This document shows positions 24,941 through 33,447 of a DNA stretch of 64,000 nucleotides, one piece after another. The notes under the pieces were generated by a model. The model had not been told where the DNA came from. It made no database searches and was given only the letters and a program-made list of their open reading frames with translations. Both the position numbers and the translations under genes were made by a program. The DNA is taken from assembly GCA_012728375.1 (NCBI GenBank), contig JAAYFF010000081.1, positions 1 through 64,000 on the forward strand. Direction: 5' to 3'. Origin of the DNA: Bacillota bacterium (lineage in GTDB: Bacteria; Bacillota; Dethiobacteria; DTU022; UBA8154). Position 1 is the stretch's first letter. Each line of letters starts with the position of its first letter.

Positions 24941-26479
24941 TTATGCCTCAGCTACGCTTTCCCCGGCCACGCGAGCTTTCCTGTTTTTAAATTCCTCAAT
25001 GCCTTTTTGAAGCATTTCTTCAACCTCAGGTGTAAGCTCGCCCGTAGCATTAATTACTTCTCCTATTTCCGGGTATTTTTCCTTCATAAATCTGACAAGC
25101 CCATTGTTAAATTGACCGACATCTTTCACGGGGATATCCATAAGGTGTTTATTGACGGCTGCATAGAGAATTATAACCTGCTCTTCAACGCTAAGGGGAG
25201 AATATTGAGCCTGTTTAAGGGTTTCAACAAGCCGCTCGCCCTGCGAGAGCATTTCCTGTGTTGCTTTGTCAAGGTCAGAACCAAACTGCGCAAAAATAGC
25301 CAGTTCTCTATATTGCGCCAGATTAATTCTCAGAGGTCCAGCCAGTTTTTTTATTGCCGGAATCTGTGCTGCGCCTCCGACCCTTGATACTGAAAGGCCG
25401 ATGTTAATGGCAGGTCTTTGCCCGGAAAAGAACAGCTCGGTCTCAAGGTAAATCTGACCGTCTGTTATGGAAATGACATTTGTTGGAATGTAGGCCGACA
25501 GATCGCCCGCCAGCGTCTCAATAATAGGCAGGGCCGTGATGGAACCTCCGCCAAGATCATCGTTCAATTTTGCCGCTCTCTCCAGGAGACGGGAGTGGAG
25601 GTAAAAAACATCGCCGGGATAAGCCTCCCTTCCCGGAGGTCTTCTCAATAAAAGGGACATTTCCCTGTAAGCAACGGCATGTTTGGAAAGATCGTCATAG
25701 ACGATGAGAACGTCTTTTTTTTGCTCATACATCAGCTCTTCGGCCATAGCGCACCCTGCATAAGGGGCCAGGTACTGCAGGGTTGACATATCGCTGGCGG
25801 TAGAGGAGACAACAATGGAGTAGTCCATTGCGCCGAAGCGTTCTAATATATCGACAATACTGGCGATAGAAGAGGCTTTTTGTCCGATGGCGACATATAT
25901 GCAGATAACATTTTTACCTTTCTGGTTAATGATTGTATCTATGGCAATAGCCGTTTTGCCTGTCTGCCTGTCCCCGATGATCAATTCCCGCTGGCCTCTG
26001 CCTATGGGGATCATCGAATCAATGGCCAGGATTCCTGTTTGCAAGGGTTTGTTTACAGATTTTCTTTCAATTACACCAGGGGCAAGGAACTCTACCGGCC
26101 TGCGCTTGCTGGTTTTTATTTCTCCTTTTCCATCCAAGGGTTCTCCCAGCGGGTTGACAACCCTGCCGATAAGTTCTTCTCCCACAGGGACTTCAATGGT
26201 TTTATAGGTTCTTTTTACTTCGCTTCCTTCAGAAATACCCTCTTCACTTCCCAGCAGCACGCAACCAATACTGTCTTCCTCCAGGTTCATAGCCATGCCC
26301 GAAACGCCGTTTTCAAAAAGCAAAAGCTCATTGTACATGCATTTCTTTAACCCATAAATGCGGGCCATTCCGTCTCCAACCTGTATGACATAGCCGACTT
26401 CCTCTGTCTTTGTTGCAACTTCATAATCTTGTATTTGCTGTCTGATTATGGAGCTGATTTCCTCAGGTCTCAAACTCAT
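24941..26479 (-). CDS. atpA: F1Fo ATP synthase alpha subunit
   Basis: The non-catalytic nucleotide-binding subunit, 512 residues, normal length. Walker [16 protein letters not shown], and the conserved [13 protein letters not shown] and [18 protein letters not shown] segments are present. The N-terminal helix ([18 protein letters not shown]) that binds the delta subunit is intact. Confidence 0.97.
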   Translation of the reverse strand: MSLRPEEISSIIRQQIQDYEVATKTEEVGYVIQVGDGMARIYGLKKCMYNELLLFENGVSGMAMNLEEDSIGCVLLGSEEGISEGSEVKRTYKTIEVPVGEELIGRVVNPLGEPLDGKGEIKTSKRRPVEFLAPGVIERKSVNKPLQTGILAIDSMIPIGRGQRELIIGDRQTGKTAIAIDTIINQKGKNVICIYVAIGQKASSIASIVDILERFGAMDYSIVVSSTASDMSTLQYLAPYAGCAMAEELMYEQKKDVLIVYDDLSKHAVAYREMSLLLRRPPGREAYPGDVFYLHSRLLERAAKLNDDLGGGSITALPIIETLAGDLSAYIPTNVISITDGQIYLETELFFSGQRPAINIGLSVSRVGGAAQIPAIKKLAGPLRINLAQYRELAIFAQFGSDLDKATQEMLSQGERLVETLKQAQYSPLSVEEQVIILYAAVNKHLMDIPVKDVGQFNNGLVRFMKEKYPEIGEVINATGELTPEVEEMLQKGIEEFKNRKARVAGESVAEA

Positions 26480-26495
26480 TGCGCTCTCTCCACCT

Positions 26496-27029
26496 TTATT
26501 GCAATAGTGATTTCTTTAACTCTTCCAGGCGGTTTTTTACTGTCCCGTCTATTACTGTATCGCCTATTATTACTTTAATCCCGCCCAACAGGCTTTTATC
26601 TTCCAGTAAATGTATTCTTACATCGGAAGCTTTATACTTTTTCTTGTATTTTTCCTTTAGCTTTTGACACTGTAAGTCGTTAACAGGAAAGGCGCTGGCT
26701 ATCGTTATATTTAAGATGTTCTTTTTTTGATCGGCCAGTAGGCGGAATTGTTCAATGATGGAGTCCAGATACCCTATCCTGTTCTTATCGATGAGAAGGT
26801 TGAGAAAGTTAACCAGCTCCTGCCTGATTTTCCCCTGAAATATTGCGCTGACAACTTTCTTTTTCTTTCGCGAATCGATATGGTCATCGTGAACAAAGGC
26901 TTCGAGCTCTTCATTTCGGTGGATCGTATCTGCAGCCAGCTTGAGATCCTGATAGAATTGCTCATATGAAGTTTTATCATCCGCAAGTTCAATTAAAGAG
27001 GCGGCATATCTCCTTTCCACAAGGGACAT
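26496..27029 (-). CDS. atpH: F1Fo ATP synthase delta subunit
   Basis: The peripheral-stalk subunit, 177 residues. The N-terminal [14 protein letters not shown], the central [21 protein letters not shown] and the C-terminal [29 protein letters not shown] match the OSCP/delta family. Its start overlaps the atpF stop by one base. Confidence 0.95.
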   Translation of the reverse strand: MSLVERRYAASLIELADDKTSYEQFYQDLKLAADTIHRNEELEAFVHDDHIDSRKKKKVVSAIFQGKIRQELVNFLNLLIDKNRIGYLDSIIEQFRLLADQKKNILNITIASAFPVNDLQCQKLKEKYKKKYKASDVRIHLLEDKSLLGGIKVIIGDTVIDGTVKNRLEELKKSLLQ

Positions 27030-27511
27030 CAGGCCGCACCTTCTTCTTTAATAAATTTGTCCACCAGGGCTCTGTTCATTTTGGTGTCCATATTAACCTC
27101 AATGATCTTGGAAGCAGCGCTCAGGGCAAGATTTATAATTTCGTTTCTTAATTTTCTAAGCATCTCCTCACGTTCAGCAGCAATGCTCTTTTCAGCATTG
27201 GCAATAATTTCTTCAGCTTCCCTGTGAGCTGCATTGATAATATCTTCGTACTCTTTTTGGGCTCTCTGGCGTGCCGCGTTCAGGATTTGCTCGGACTCAT
27301 CCTCTGCTGAAAGCAATTTTTGCATGCGCATTTGTTTTAGCCGTTCCGCCTCAGCCTTGGATTTAGAAGCATTTTCCAGATCCGCCTTAATGGAATTAGA
27401 CCTGTTTTCCATAAATTCTGTAACAGGCTTAAAAAGTATTTTTTTTAGGATGAGATATAAAATAAATAAATTAACAATCACCCATACAAAGGTCGGTCCG
27501 AAATTAAACAT
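27029..27511 (-). CDS. atpF: F1Fo ATP synthase b subunit
   Basis: A 160-residue peripheral-stalk subunit: N-terminal membrane helix (VWVIVNLFILYLILKKILFKPV), then a long charged coiled coil of about 120 residues. Single copy, not split into b and b'. Confidence 0.95.
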   Translation of the reverse strand: MFNFGPTFVWVIVNLFILYLILKKILFKPVTEFMENRSNSIKADLENASKSKAEAERLKQMRMQKLLSAEDESEQILNAARQRAQKEYEDIINAAHREAEEIIANAEKSIAAEREEMLRKLRNEIINLALSAASKIIEVNMDTKMNRALVDKFIKEEGAA

Positions 27512-27630
27512 TTTTCATACCCCACCTGCTTTGCCGCTTTATTTCTAGTTTTGTTAAATCTGTTTAGTACTAATATTAGCGGGAGGAAAGAAAAACCTCC
27601 CGCCCTTTTAAGGATAATCATAACAAAAAA

Positions 27631-27864
27631 TTAAGCCTTATAAATCAGAAGCAAGATTAGCGCGATAACAAAGCCGTAAATAGCTGTTGCTTCCGCCAGT
27701 GCACAACCAAGCAAGGTCACAGATCTTATTTTGTCTGCTGCTTCCGGCTGCCTCCCGGTGGCCTCAGCAGCTTTCCCGGTGGCGATACTGATGCCTATTG
27801 CTGCAACGGAACCGACTATAACGTAAATAGCTGCAGCTAATGCGATGATCCCTCCTGTGGACAT
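27631..27864 (-). CDS. atpE: F1Fo ATP synthase c subunit (proton type)
   Basis: A 77-residue two-helix rotor protein. The polar loop is GRQPEA and the ion-binding carboxylate is the Glu in LAEATAIYGF. Compared with known sodium-binding c subunits, the helix-1 Gln is replaced by Ile and the residue after the Glu is Ala instead of Ser, so a proton-coupled ring is expected. A 119-base gap separates it from atpF. Confidence 0.95.
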   Translation of the reverse strand: MSTGGIIALAAAIYVIVGSVAAIGISIATGKAAEATGRQPEAADKIRSVTLLGCALAEATAIYGFVIALILLLIYKA

Positions 27865-27875
27865 ATCTTCACCTC

Positions 27876-28640
27876 CTATTCAACGGCTTCTGCCATGTAA
27901 AATAAACTGAGAAAAACAAAGATGTATGCCTGTAGCAAGCCATCGAAGATGTCAAAATAAATGCTAAGCGGTGCCGGCAGGAAAGCCGGTATGGTTAAAT
28001 AGAGCAGCTCCATGACAATAAAAGCCCCCAGAACATTGCCGAATAATCGCAGGGAAAGGGAGGTGGGCCTGATGAGATAATCAAGTACTTTAAACGGAAA
28101 AAGCATAATTGAGGGCTCAAAAAAAGAACGCAGCCAGGGGCCGGGCTTTTTAATGCCGAGACCTCCCATAATACAGACGACCATGCTTAATACGGCCAGA
28201 GAAACGGGGACATTAATATCTCTCGTTGGCGGCTTAAGAAGATTTTCAGGAAGATGCCTTAAAAAATCCAGCCCTGTCAATCGGTAAAGGAATTCTCCGC
28301 CCGGTAGAAAATTAAAGAGGGATATGGTATTGGCAAAAGCCAGAAAAAGGGCCACTGTACCTATGTAAGGTGCAAACGGGCGCCAGTGGTGCCCGATGAC
28401 TTCCCGGGAAAATGAATTAAAAAAGCCGACAATTACTTCCGCAAGGTTTTGTTTTCCCTTTGGAACAGGTTTCAGATTGCGCGTCAGGAAAAAAGCAAAA
28501 AGTATGAGAAAAGCCATGACGATCCACATGACAACAACTGTATCCGTTACGGGGATCTCCCAGCCGAAAAGATTAATTTTAAAGAGCTCTTTGGCGTATA
28601 ATTCTTCAATAAGCTTTTCTCTCAAATCCAAATTGTTCAC
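27876..28640 (-). CDS. atpB: F1Fo ATP synthase a subunit
   Basis: A 254-residue membrane protein. The essential Arg helix is SLSLRLFGNVLGAFIVMELLYL and the C-terminal half FDGLLQAYIFVFLSLFYMAEAVE is typical. GTG start with GGGAA just upstream. First gene of the operon; no atpI-like gene precedes it. Confidence 0.95.
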   Translation of the reverse strand: MNNLDLREKLIEELYAKELFKINLFGWEIPVTDTVVVMWIVMAFLILFAFFLTRNLKPVPKGKQNLAEVIVGFFNSFSREVIGHHWRPFAPYIGTVALFLAFANTISLFNFLPGGEFLYRLTGLDFLRHLPENLLKPPTRDINVPVSLAVLSMVVCIMGGLGIKKPGPWLRSFFEPSIMLFPFKVLDYLIRPTSLSLRLFGNVLGAFIVMELLYLTIPAFLPAPLSIYFDIFDGLLQAYIFVFLSLFYMAEAVE

Positions 28641-28664
28641 CTGTTTCCCGTTTAATCCCCGTAT

Positions 28665-28694
28665 ATCATAACACCAAGTGTCGATATTTTACAA
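28665..28694 (-). promoter_or_regulatory. Predicted promoter of the ATP synthase operon
   Basis: On the minus strand TTGTAA (28689-28694), 18 bases, TATGAT (28665-28670), about 25 bases before the atpB start. The remaining 370-base divergent region up to porC holds A/T-rich sequence without another recognisable gene. Confidence 0.5.
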
Positions 28695-28912
28695 AGAAAT
28701 TGTGGATTCTATTCCGCAACGAAACCAAAGAAAAAGGAGTAAAAAAAGCGCTTTGGCAGGAAAAGCTTACTTTTTCTTTTAGTATCTTTTGAAAGCACAA
28801 CGTTTCTGAATTGGAGAACTGTTGAAAACGCTATTTTTAAATAAAATATAAATCGAGGCCCTTGCTGGAAAAATTTTCTTTTAATTCATCCATTACTTTT
28901 TGTGTTATAATA

Positions 28913-28921
28913 ATTGGAAAT
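28913..28921 (+). promoter_or_regulatory. Extended -10 promoter of the oxidoreductase operon
   Basis: TGT-TATAAT at 28913-28921 is an extended -10 element; no good -35 box lies 17 bases upstream. Transcription would give a leader of about 90 bases before the porC ATG at 29016. Confidence 0.45.
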
Positions 28922-29015
28922 AATCCTGGTAAAAATCTGTAATTTTGGATTAAAGATTAAGTATGTTATTATTTTGTATTCCACCCAAAATACGTACAGG
29001 TTTGGGAGGTCTTGT

Positions 29016-29606
29016 ATGTTCAGCGAAGACCTGGTAGAAATTCGATTTCATGGTCGCGGAGGGCAAGGGGCCGTCCTTGCGGCAACCCTGGCGGCAGAAG
29101 TAGTTTTTCGTATGGGGTACTATCCCCAGGCATTCCCTTTTTTTGGAGCCGAAAGAAGAGGCGCGCCGGTTATTGCTTTTTTGCGATACAGCAGCTCTTT
29201 TATTATGCCTCGCTGCCGCATTTATGAACCCCATTGTGTAGTGGTTTTTGACCCGGAACTTCCAAAGGAAGCCCTCTTAGAAGGTTTAAAAAAGGAAGAA
29301 GGAATTATTCTGGTAAATGCAGAGAACAGCCATCCCTTCTGGTCAAAAGGGGTTAAAGGCTACAGGCTTTATACCGTAGATGCTTCCAGGATTGCCGCGG
29401 GCGCGGGTTTAATTTCCTCGGGAATGCCCTTGGTAAGCAGCGTAATGCTGGGTGCTCTGGTGAAAGTCCTGAAAATTGCACCTTTTCATGTCCTTGAGGA
29501 TTGTTTTAAAGGGAAAATTCCCCAACCGGAAGAGAACGTCCATGTTGCCGGCCGGGGATTTCTTGAGGTGAAGGAGGTTCAGAGTTCAGATGCCATTGCC
29601 CGGTAA
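29016..29606 (+). CDS. porC: 2-oxoacid (pyruvate):ferredoxin oxidoreductase gamma subunit
   Basis: A 196-residue gamma subunit with the family motif FHGRGGQGAVLAATLAAEVVF at the N-terminus and the conserved PFFGAERRGAPVIAFLR. The frame is open upstream to 28914, but that part is A/T-rich and has no family match; ATG 29016 has GGGAGG five bases upstream. It overlaps the next gene by 17 bases. First of four genes of one operon. Confidence 0.93.
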   Translation: MFSEDLVEIRFHGRGGQGAVLAATLAAEVVFRMGYYPQAFPFFGAERRGAPVIAFLRYSSSFIMPRCRIYEPHCVVVFDPELPKEALLEGLKKEEGIILVNAENSHPFWSKGVKGYRLYTVDASRIAAGAGLISSGMPLVSSVMLGALVKVLKIAPFHVLEDCFKGKIPQPEENVHVAGRGFLEVKEVQSSDAIAR

Positions 29607-31233
29607 AAATGACACGCTTTACCTTCCTCCTGTCATCGAAACGATTCCTACCCTGGTTAATAAAACCGGGTTGTGGAGATTTCTTACCCCGGTCCGCAAA
29701 GATAAACTTTCTCCCTGCCGGGCGCTCTGCCCGCTGGAAAGCGGGATTCCCCTGTGGATGGAAAAAGTAAAAAAGGGTAACTGGAAGCAGGCGTGGCAGG
29801 TCATGGAACGGTTTAATCCTTTCCCCGCGCTTACAGGATACGCTTGTTATCAATTTTGCCGAAGCGAATGCAGCAGGGGAAAGTGGGACGAAGCGCTCAA
29901 TATACGTGAAATTGAAAAGGCCGTAGGCCTGTGGCGGCAGGAAAACTACCGGCTGGACAGGGTTGAAAAAAGGCCGGCAAGGGGAAAAAATCATCCTCCC
30001 CGGGTAGTTGTTATCGGTTCCGGCCCTGCCGGTTTGAGCAGCGCTTATTACTTAAGCCGCATGGGCGCAGAGGTAACTGTGCTGGAAAAAGAGCCCGCGG
30101 CCGGCGGGTTGCTCGCCACCGGCATACCCGGCTACCGCCTTCCAAGGATGGTTCTGGAAAAAGAGCTGACGATTTTGCAGGATGAAGGGATAATTATCAA
30201 GACAGGAGTTGAAGTTGGGAAAGACTTTTTGCTTAACGATTTGGCTGCAAACTGCGAAGCGCTCCTGCTTGCCGTGGGAGCCGGCAGGGACAGGCGTCTC
30301 CATGTGCCCGGAGATAATCTGCCGGGCGTGATGGGAGCGATCGAGTTTTTAAAAGAAATTAATTTGAGCCGCGGTGCCAATGTTTCCGGAACTGTTGTCG
30401 TCGTCGGAGGCGGGAACGCGGCCGTTGACGCGGCCACTGCTGCCGCGCTCAGCGGGGCAGAAGAGGTTTTCCTAGTGTACCGCCGCAGCAAAGAGGCGAT
30501 GCCTGCCCACCCCGAAGAAGTTCAAGCAGCCGGGGAGGCGGGAGTTCAGTTTCTCTTTAATGCGGTCCTGGATGAGATTCACGGCAGCCTGCGCGTTGAA
30601 AAAGCATCCTTCTCAAAGGTCCAGCCGTCACAGCGGGGGGACGAAATCCGGCGAATTCCGGGAGAAGGTTTTACCATCGAATGTCAAATGATCATCGCCG
30701 CGACAGGGCAGCAGGGTAGCTTGCCCGGGCTTGTTCCCCTGCCGGAAATAGCCGCGGGAAAAGATGCCGCTTTTCTTGAGACCGGCTGCTGCCTTTTGGC
30801 TGCGGGGGATGCAGTGACAGGTCCCTCTAATATCGCCTCGGCAATTTTCGGCGGCCGTAGGGCAGCTTTAAAACTGGCTGAAATCCTCTGGGAAACGGGG
30901 GACTTGGAATCGTCCTTATTGCCGGCACCGGCTTTGAAAAAGGGACAGGGTTTGGTCTCTTTTGCTTCCTTGAACCCTTCCCTTTATCCGCAACAAAGGG
31001 CCTTAACGCATCCGCAGGAGGAAGCAGCGCGCTGCTTCGGCTGCGGAAACTGCCATAACTGTGGCGTCTGCTGGGCTTTTTGCCCTGATCTGGCTATAGA
31101 ATACCGAAACGGCAGCTACGAGTTTCAACTGGATTATTGTAAAGGATGCGGGATTTGTGCCGCGGAATGTCCGGCAGGAGTCCTGTTTATGGAGGAGGTG
31201 CATCGTCCTGGAACAAAGATTAATGAACGGTAA
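29590..31233 (+). CDS. GltD-like flavoprotein fused to a two-cluster ferredoxin domain (POR delta position)
   Basis: A 547-residue fusion. The N-terminus (PPVIETIPTLVNKTGLWRFLTPVRKDKLSPCRALCP) resembles the start of POR delta subunits joined to the Cys-rich GltD domain (CYQFCRSEC). FAD site VVVIGSGPAGLSSAYYLSRMG at about 139; NAD(P) site VVVVGGGNAAVDAATAAA at about 268; two 4Fe-4S motifs at about 482-531 (CGNCHNCGVCWAFCP, CKGCGICAAECP). In ordinary POR the delta subunit is a small ferredoxin; here it carries a pyridine-nucleotide flavoprotein, so electrons from pyruvate could go to NAD(P)+ within the complex. It overlaps both neighbours in the operon. Confidence 0.88.
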   Translation: MPLPGKNDTLYLPPVIETIPTLVNKTGLWRFLTPVRKDKLSPCRALCPLESGIPLWMEKVKKGNWKQAWQVMERFNPFPALTGYACYQFCRSECSRGKWDEALNIREIEKAVGLWRQENYRLDRVEKRPARGKNHPPRVVVIGSGPAGLSSAYYLSRMGAEVTVLEKEPAAGGLLATGIPGYRLPRMVLEKELTILQDEGIIIKTGVEVGKDFLLNDLAANCEALLLAVGAGRDRRLHVPGDNLPGVMGAIEFLKEINLSRGANVSGTVVVVGGGNAAVDAATAAALSGAEEVFLVYRRSKEAMPAHPEEVQAAGEAGVQFLFNAVLDEIHGSLRVEKASFSKVQPSQRGDEIRRIPGEGFTIECQMIIAATGQQGSLPGLVPLPEIAAGKDAAFLETGCCLLAAGDAVTGPSNIASAIFGGRRAALKLAEILWETGDLESSLLPAPALKKGQGLVSFASLNPSLYPQQRALTHPQEEAARCFGCGNCHNCGVCWAFCPDLAIEYRNGSYEFQLDYCKGCGICAAECPAGVLFMEEVHRPGTKINER

Positions 31234-32365
31234 TCAGGCTGCTGCCCTGGCGGTAAAGCTTTCCAGAGCCCAGGTAGTCTGTGCGTATCCCATTACGCCC
31301 CAGACCTCCCTGGTGGAAAATATCGCTGAAATGTGGGCAAGGGGAAATTTTCCGGGGGAGTATGTCAGCGTAGAATCGGAATATTCCGCGCTGTCCTATC
31401 TCATCGGCGCCGCCTATGCCGGGGCACGCACTTTTACGGCAACGTCCTCCCAGGGATTGGCTTATATGCACGAGCTGCTGCACTGGGCGAGCGGAGCGAG
31501 GCTGCCGATTGTTATGGTCAACGTGAACAGGACTTTGGGAGCTCCCTGGAGCCTGGAGCCGGATCAGCGGGACAGCCTTTCCCAGCGGGATACCGGCTGG
31601 ATTCAGCTGTACTGCAGCGACGTTCAGGAAATTATGGACACGGTCATCGTGGCCTTCCGCTTAGCGGAAGAGGTTAAAATTCCCTGTATGGTTATTTATG
31701 ACGGTTTTTCCCTTTCCCACACCTATGAGGCAGTTCAGCTCCTCCGGCAGGAGCAGGCGGATTTATTTCTCAATCCCCCGCCAAAAAGTGCGCTGATCCA
31801 TCCCTCGCGGCCGCAGACTGTTCAGCCGGTAACGGACTACCGCTATATGGCTCGCGTTGTCCAGGCAGGGCATCGCGCCATGATGCAGGTTCCCGGCAGG
31901 CTTGGGGAGATTGACCGCTTATTTGCTGAGATTTTCGGCCGGAAATATTCCCTGGCGGAGGAGACGAACTTCGGAAATGCAGAAACAATTTTTGTTGCTG
32001 CAGGGGCTATGGCCCAAACGGTCAAGAGTTTTCTCCCTTTGCTGGATGGGGGCGAGGAAAAAAACGGGCTTCTGCGGTTGAGGCTTTTTAAACCGCTGCC
32101 GGAAGAGGAAATTGTCAGTATTTTAAACAAGCCGTTCATCAAGAAACTTGTAGTTCTGGACCGGAACCTTTCCATGGGCATCGGCGGCGTTTTTGCCCAG
32201 GAAATAAAGGCTCTTTTGCAGGGGACCGGTTTCCGGGGACAGATTTTTGAATTGAACCTGGCCGGGGGGATTGACCTGACGCTGGACCTGCTGCGCCGGG
32301 GGATGGAAAGAATAAACGCCTGGCAGGACGGTGAGGAGAAAATTATTTGGGGGGTGGATCTTTAA
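31223..32365 (+). CDS. porA: 2-oxoacid (pyruvate):ferredoxin oxidoreductase alpha subunit
   Basis: An alpha subunit of about 380 residues. NGNQAAALAVKLSRAQVVCAYPITPQTSLVENIAEMW, FTATSSQGLAYMHELLHWASGARLPIVMVNVNRTLGAPW and DSLSQRDTGWIQLYC are close to pyruvate synthase alpha subunits. The frame is open from 31157. ATG 31223 fits the family; a CTG at 31208 has the better-spaced GGAGGAGGTG, so the start is not settled. The gene overlaps the upstream stop by 11 bases, and translation is probably coupled. Confidence 0.93.
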   Translation: MNGNQAAALAVKLSRAQVVCAYPITPQTSLVENIAEMWARGNFPGEYVSVESEYSALSYLIGAAYAGARTFTATSSQGLAYMHELLHWASGARLPIVMVNVNRTLGAPWSLEPDQRDSLSQRDTGWIQLYCSDVQEIMDTVIVAFRLAEEVKIPCMVIYDGFSLSHTYEAVQLLRQEQADLFLNPPPKSALIHPSRPQTVQPVTDYRYMARVVQAGHRAMMQVPGRLGEIDRLFAEIFGRKYSLAEETNFGNAETIFVAAGAMAQTVKSFLPLLDGGEEKNGLLRLRLFKPLPEEEIVSILNKPFIKKLVVLDRNLSMGIGGVFAQEIKALLQGTGFRGQIFELNLAGGIDLTLDLLRRGMERINAWQDGEEKIIWGVDL

Positions 32366-33276
32366 TGGACAATATCCCCGCTATTGTAGAAACGTTGGTA
32401 GGCAGGTTTCCGCAGCAAGAATATATGTATGGCGGCCATAATGCCTGCCCTGGATGCGGTGCCGCGTTGGCCGTCCGCTATATGATGAAAGCCCTGCAGG
32501 ATAAAGCGGTAATCGTCATACCCGCTTCCTGCTGGAGCATTATCTCCGGTGTAAACCCCCTGCGCTGCCTGGAAACCGTTGTTTTGCACTGCCCTTTCCC
32601 GGCAGCGGCAGCAGTGGGAAGCGGAATTAAAAAGGGATTGGAGGCTGTCGGGGATTTACATACTCACGTGGTGGTTTTGGCCGGAGACGGAGGCACTTTT
32701 GATATTGGCATTCAGGGATTATCCGGAGCAGCGGAGCGGAACGAGGATATCCTTTTTGTCTGTTATGATAATGAAGCATACATGAATACGGGGATGCAAA
32801 AGAGCTCAGCGACTCCTTACGGTTCTGTCTCCACGACGACACCGCCCCCCCGGATCAAGCAGAACCCTAAAAAGGATATTATGAAAATTATGGCTGCACA
32901 CCAGATTCCCTATGCAGCTACTGCAACTATTGCCTTTCCCGAAGACCTCCTTGCCAAGGTCCGCCGGGCTATGGAAGTACGGGGTTTCCGCTTCCTGCAC
33001 ATTTTAACCCCCTGTCCGCAGGGATGGGGGAGCCCTGTGGAAAAGACTGTAGAACTGTCGCGCCTGGCGGTGCAGACGTGTGTTTTTCCCCTTTTTGAGA
33101 TAGAAGACGGCAGACGCTATCGCCTAACGTTCTGCCCTGACGGCCCCGTTCCTCTGGAAAATTATTTCCGCCTGCAGAAACGTTTTTCCTCCCTTGATCG
33201 GGAGCAAGTTGAACTTGCCCGGGAAAGTGTAAATTATTGCTGGGAAGAGCTCCGCCGGAAGGCCAGCGTCTTGTAA
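32365..33276 (+). CDS. porB: 2-oxoacid (pyruvate):ferredoxin oxidoreductase beta subunit
   Basis: The thiamine-diphosphate subunit, about 303 residues. Cluster ligands CPGCGAALAVRYMM, the TPP motif GDGGTFDIGIQGLSGAAERNEDILFVCYDNEAYMNTGMQKSSATPYGS are those of pyruvate-type enzymes. ATG 32365 overlaps the porA stop by one base and has GGGGTGG upstream. Likely role: reversible oxidation of pyruvate to acetyl-CoA and CO2 with ferredoxin, in the cytoplasm. Confidence 0.94.
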   Translation: MDNIPAIVETLVGRFPQQEYMYGGHNACPGCGAALAVRYMMKALQDKAVIVIPASCWSIISGVNPLRCLETVVLHCPFPAAAAVGSGIKKGLEAVGDLHTHVVVLAGDGGTFDIGIQGLSGAAERNEDILFVCYDNEAYMNTGMQKSSATPYGSVSTTTPPPRIKQNPKKDIMKIMAAHQIPYAATATIAFPEDLLAKVRRAMEVRGFRFLHILTPCPQGWGSPVEKTVELSRLAVQTCVFPLFEIEDGRRYRLTFCPDGPVPLENYFRLQKRFSSLDREQVELARESVNYCWEELRRKASVL

Positions 33277-33333
33277 TACACGGTAAACTGAAGATATTTT
33301 GCCCGGCCATTGCCTGAAATATAGTTTATATAA

Positions 33334-33360
33334 CAGATTATCTCTTAGACTGAGCAGTTT
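33334..33360 (-). repeat. Copy of the dispersed repeat (AACTGCTCAGTCTAAGAGAT)
   Basis: An inverted copy reading AAACTGCTCAGTCTAAGAG on the minus strand, the best match to the copy at 11719-11743. It lies between porB and the terminator of carB. Confidence 0.5.
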
Positions 33361-33362
33361 CG

Positions 33363-33405
33363 TTAAAAAAACCCGTATCGCCCTGCCTGTGATACGGGTT
33401 TTAAG
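33363..33405. terminator. Terminator of carAB (also usable from the plus strand)
   Basis: Perfect 8-bp stem CCCGTATC / GATACGGG, extended by A/T pairs; on the minus strand it is followed by seven T residues. Confidence 0.8.
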
Positions 33406-33447
33406 TCAAAGTTTACTTTTTTGAGGTTTACTTTTTTTATTCGGCCG

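Noticed and set aside
28914-29015. N-terminal extension of the gamma subunit of the oxidoreductase
   Set aside because: The 34 extra codons overlap the -10 promoter element, are A/T-rich, and lack a ribosome binding site, whereas ATG 29016 has a strong one.
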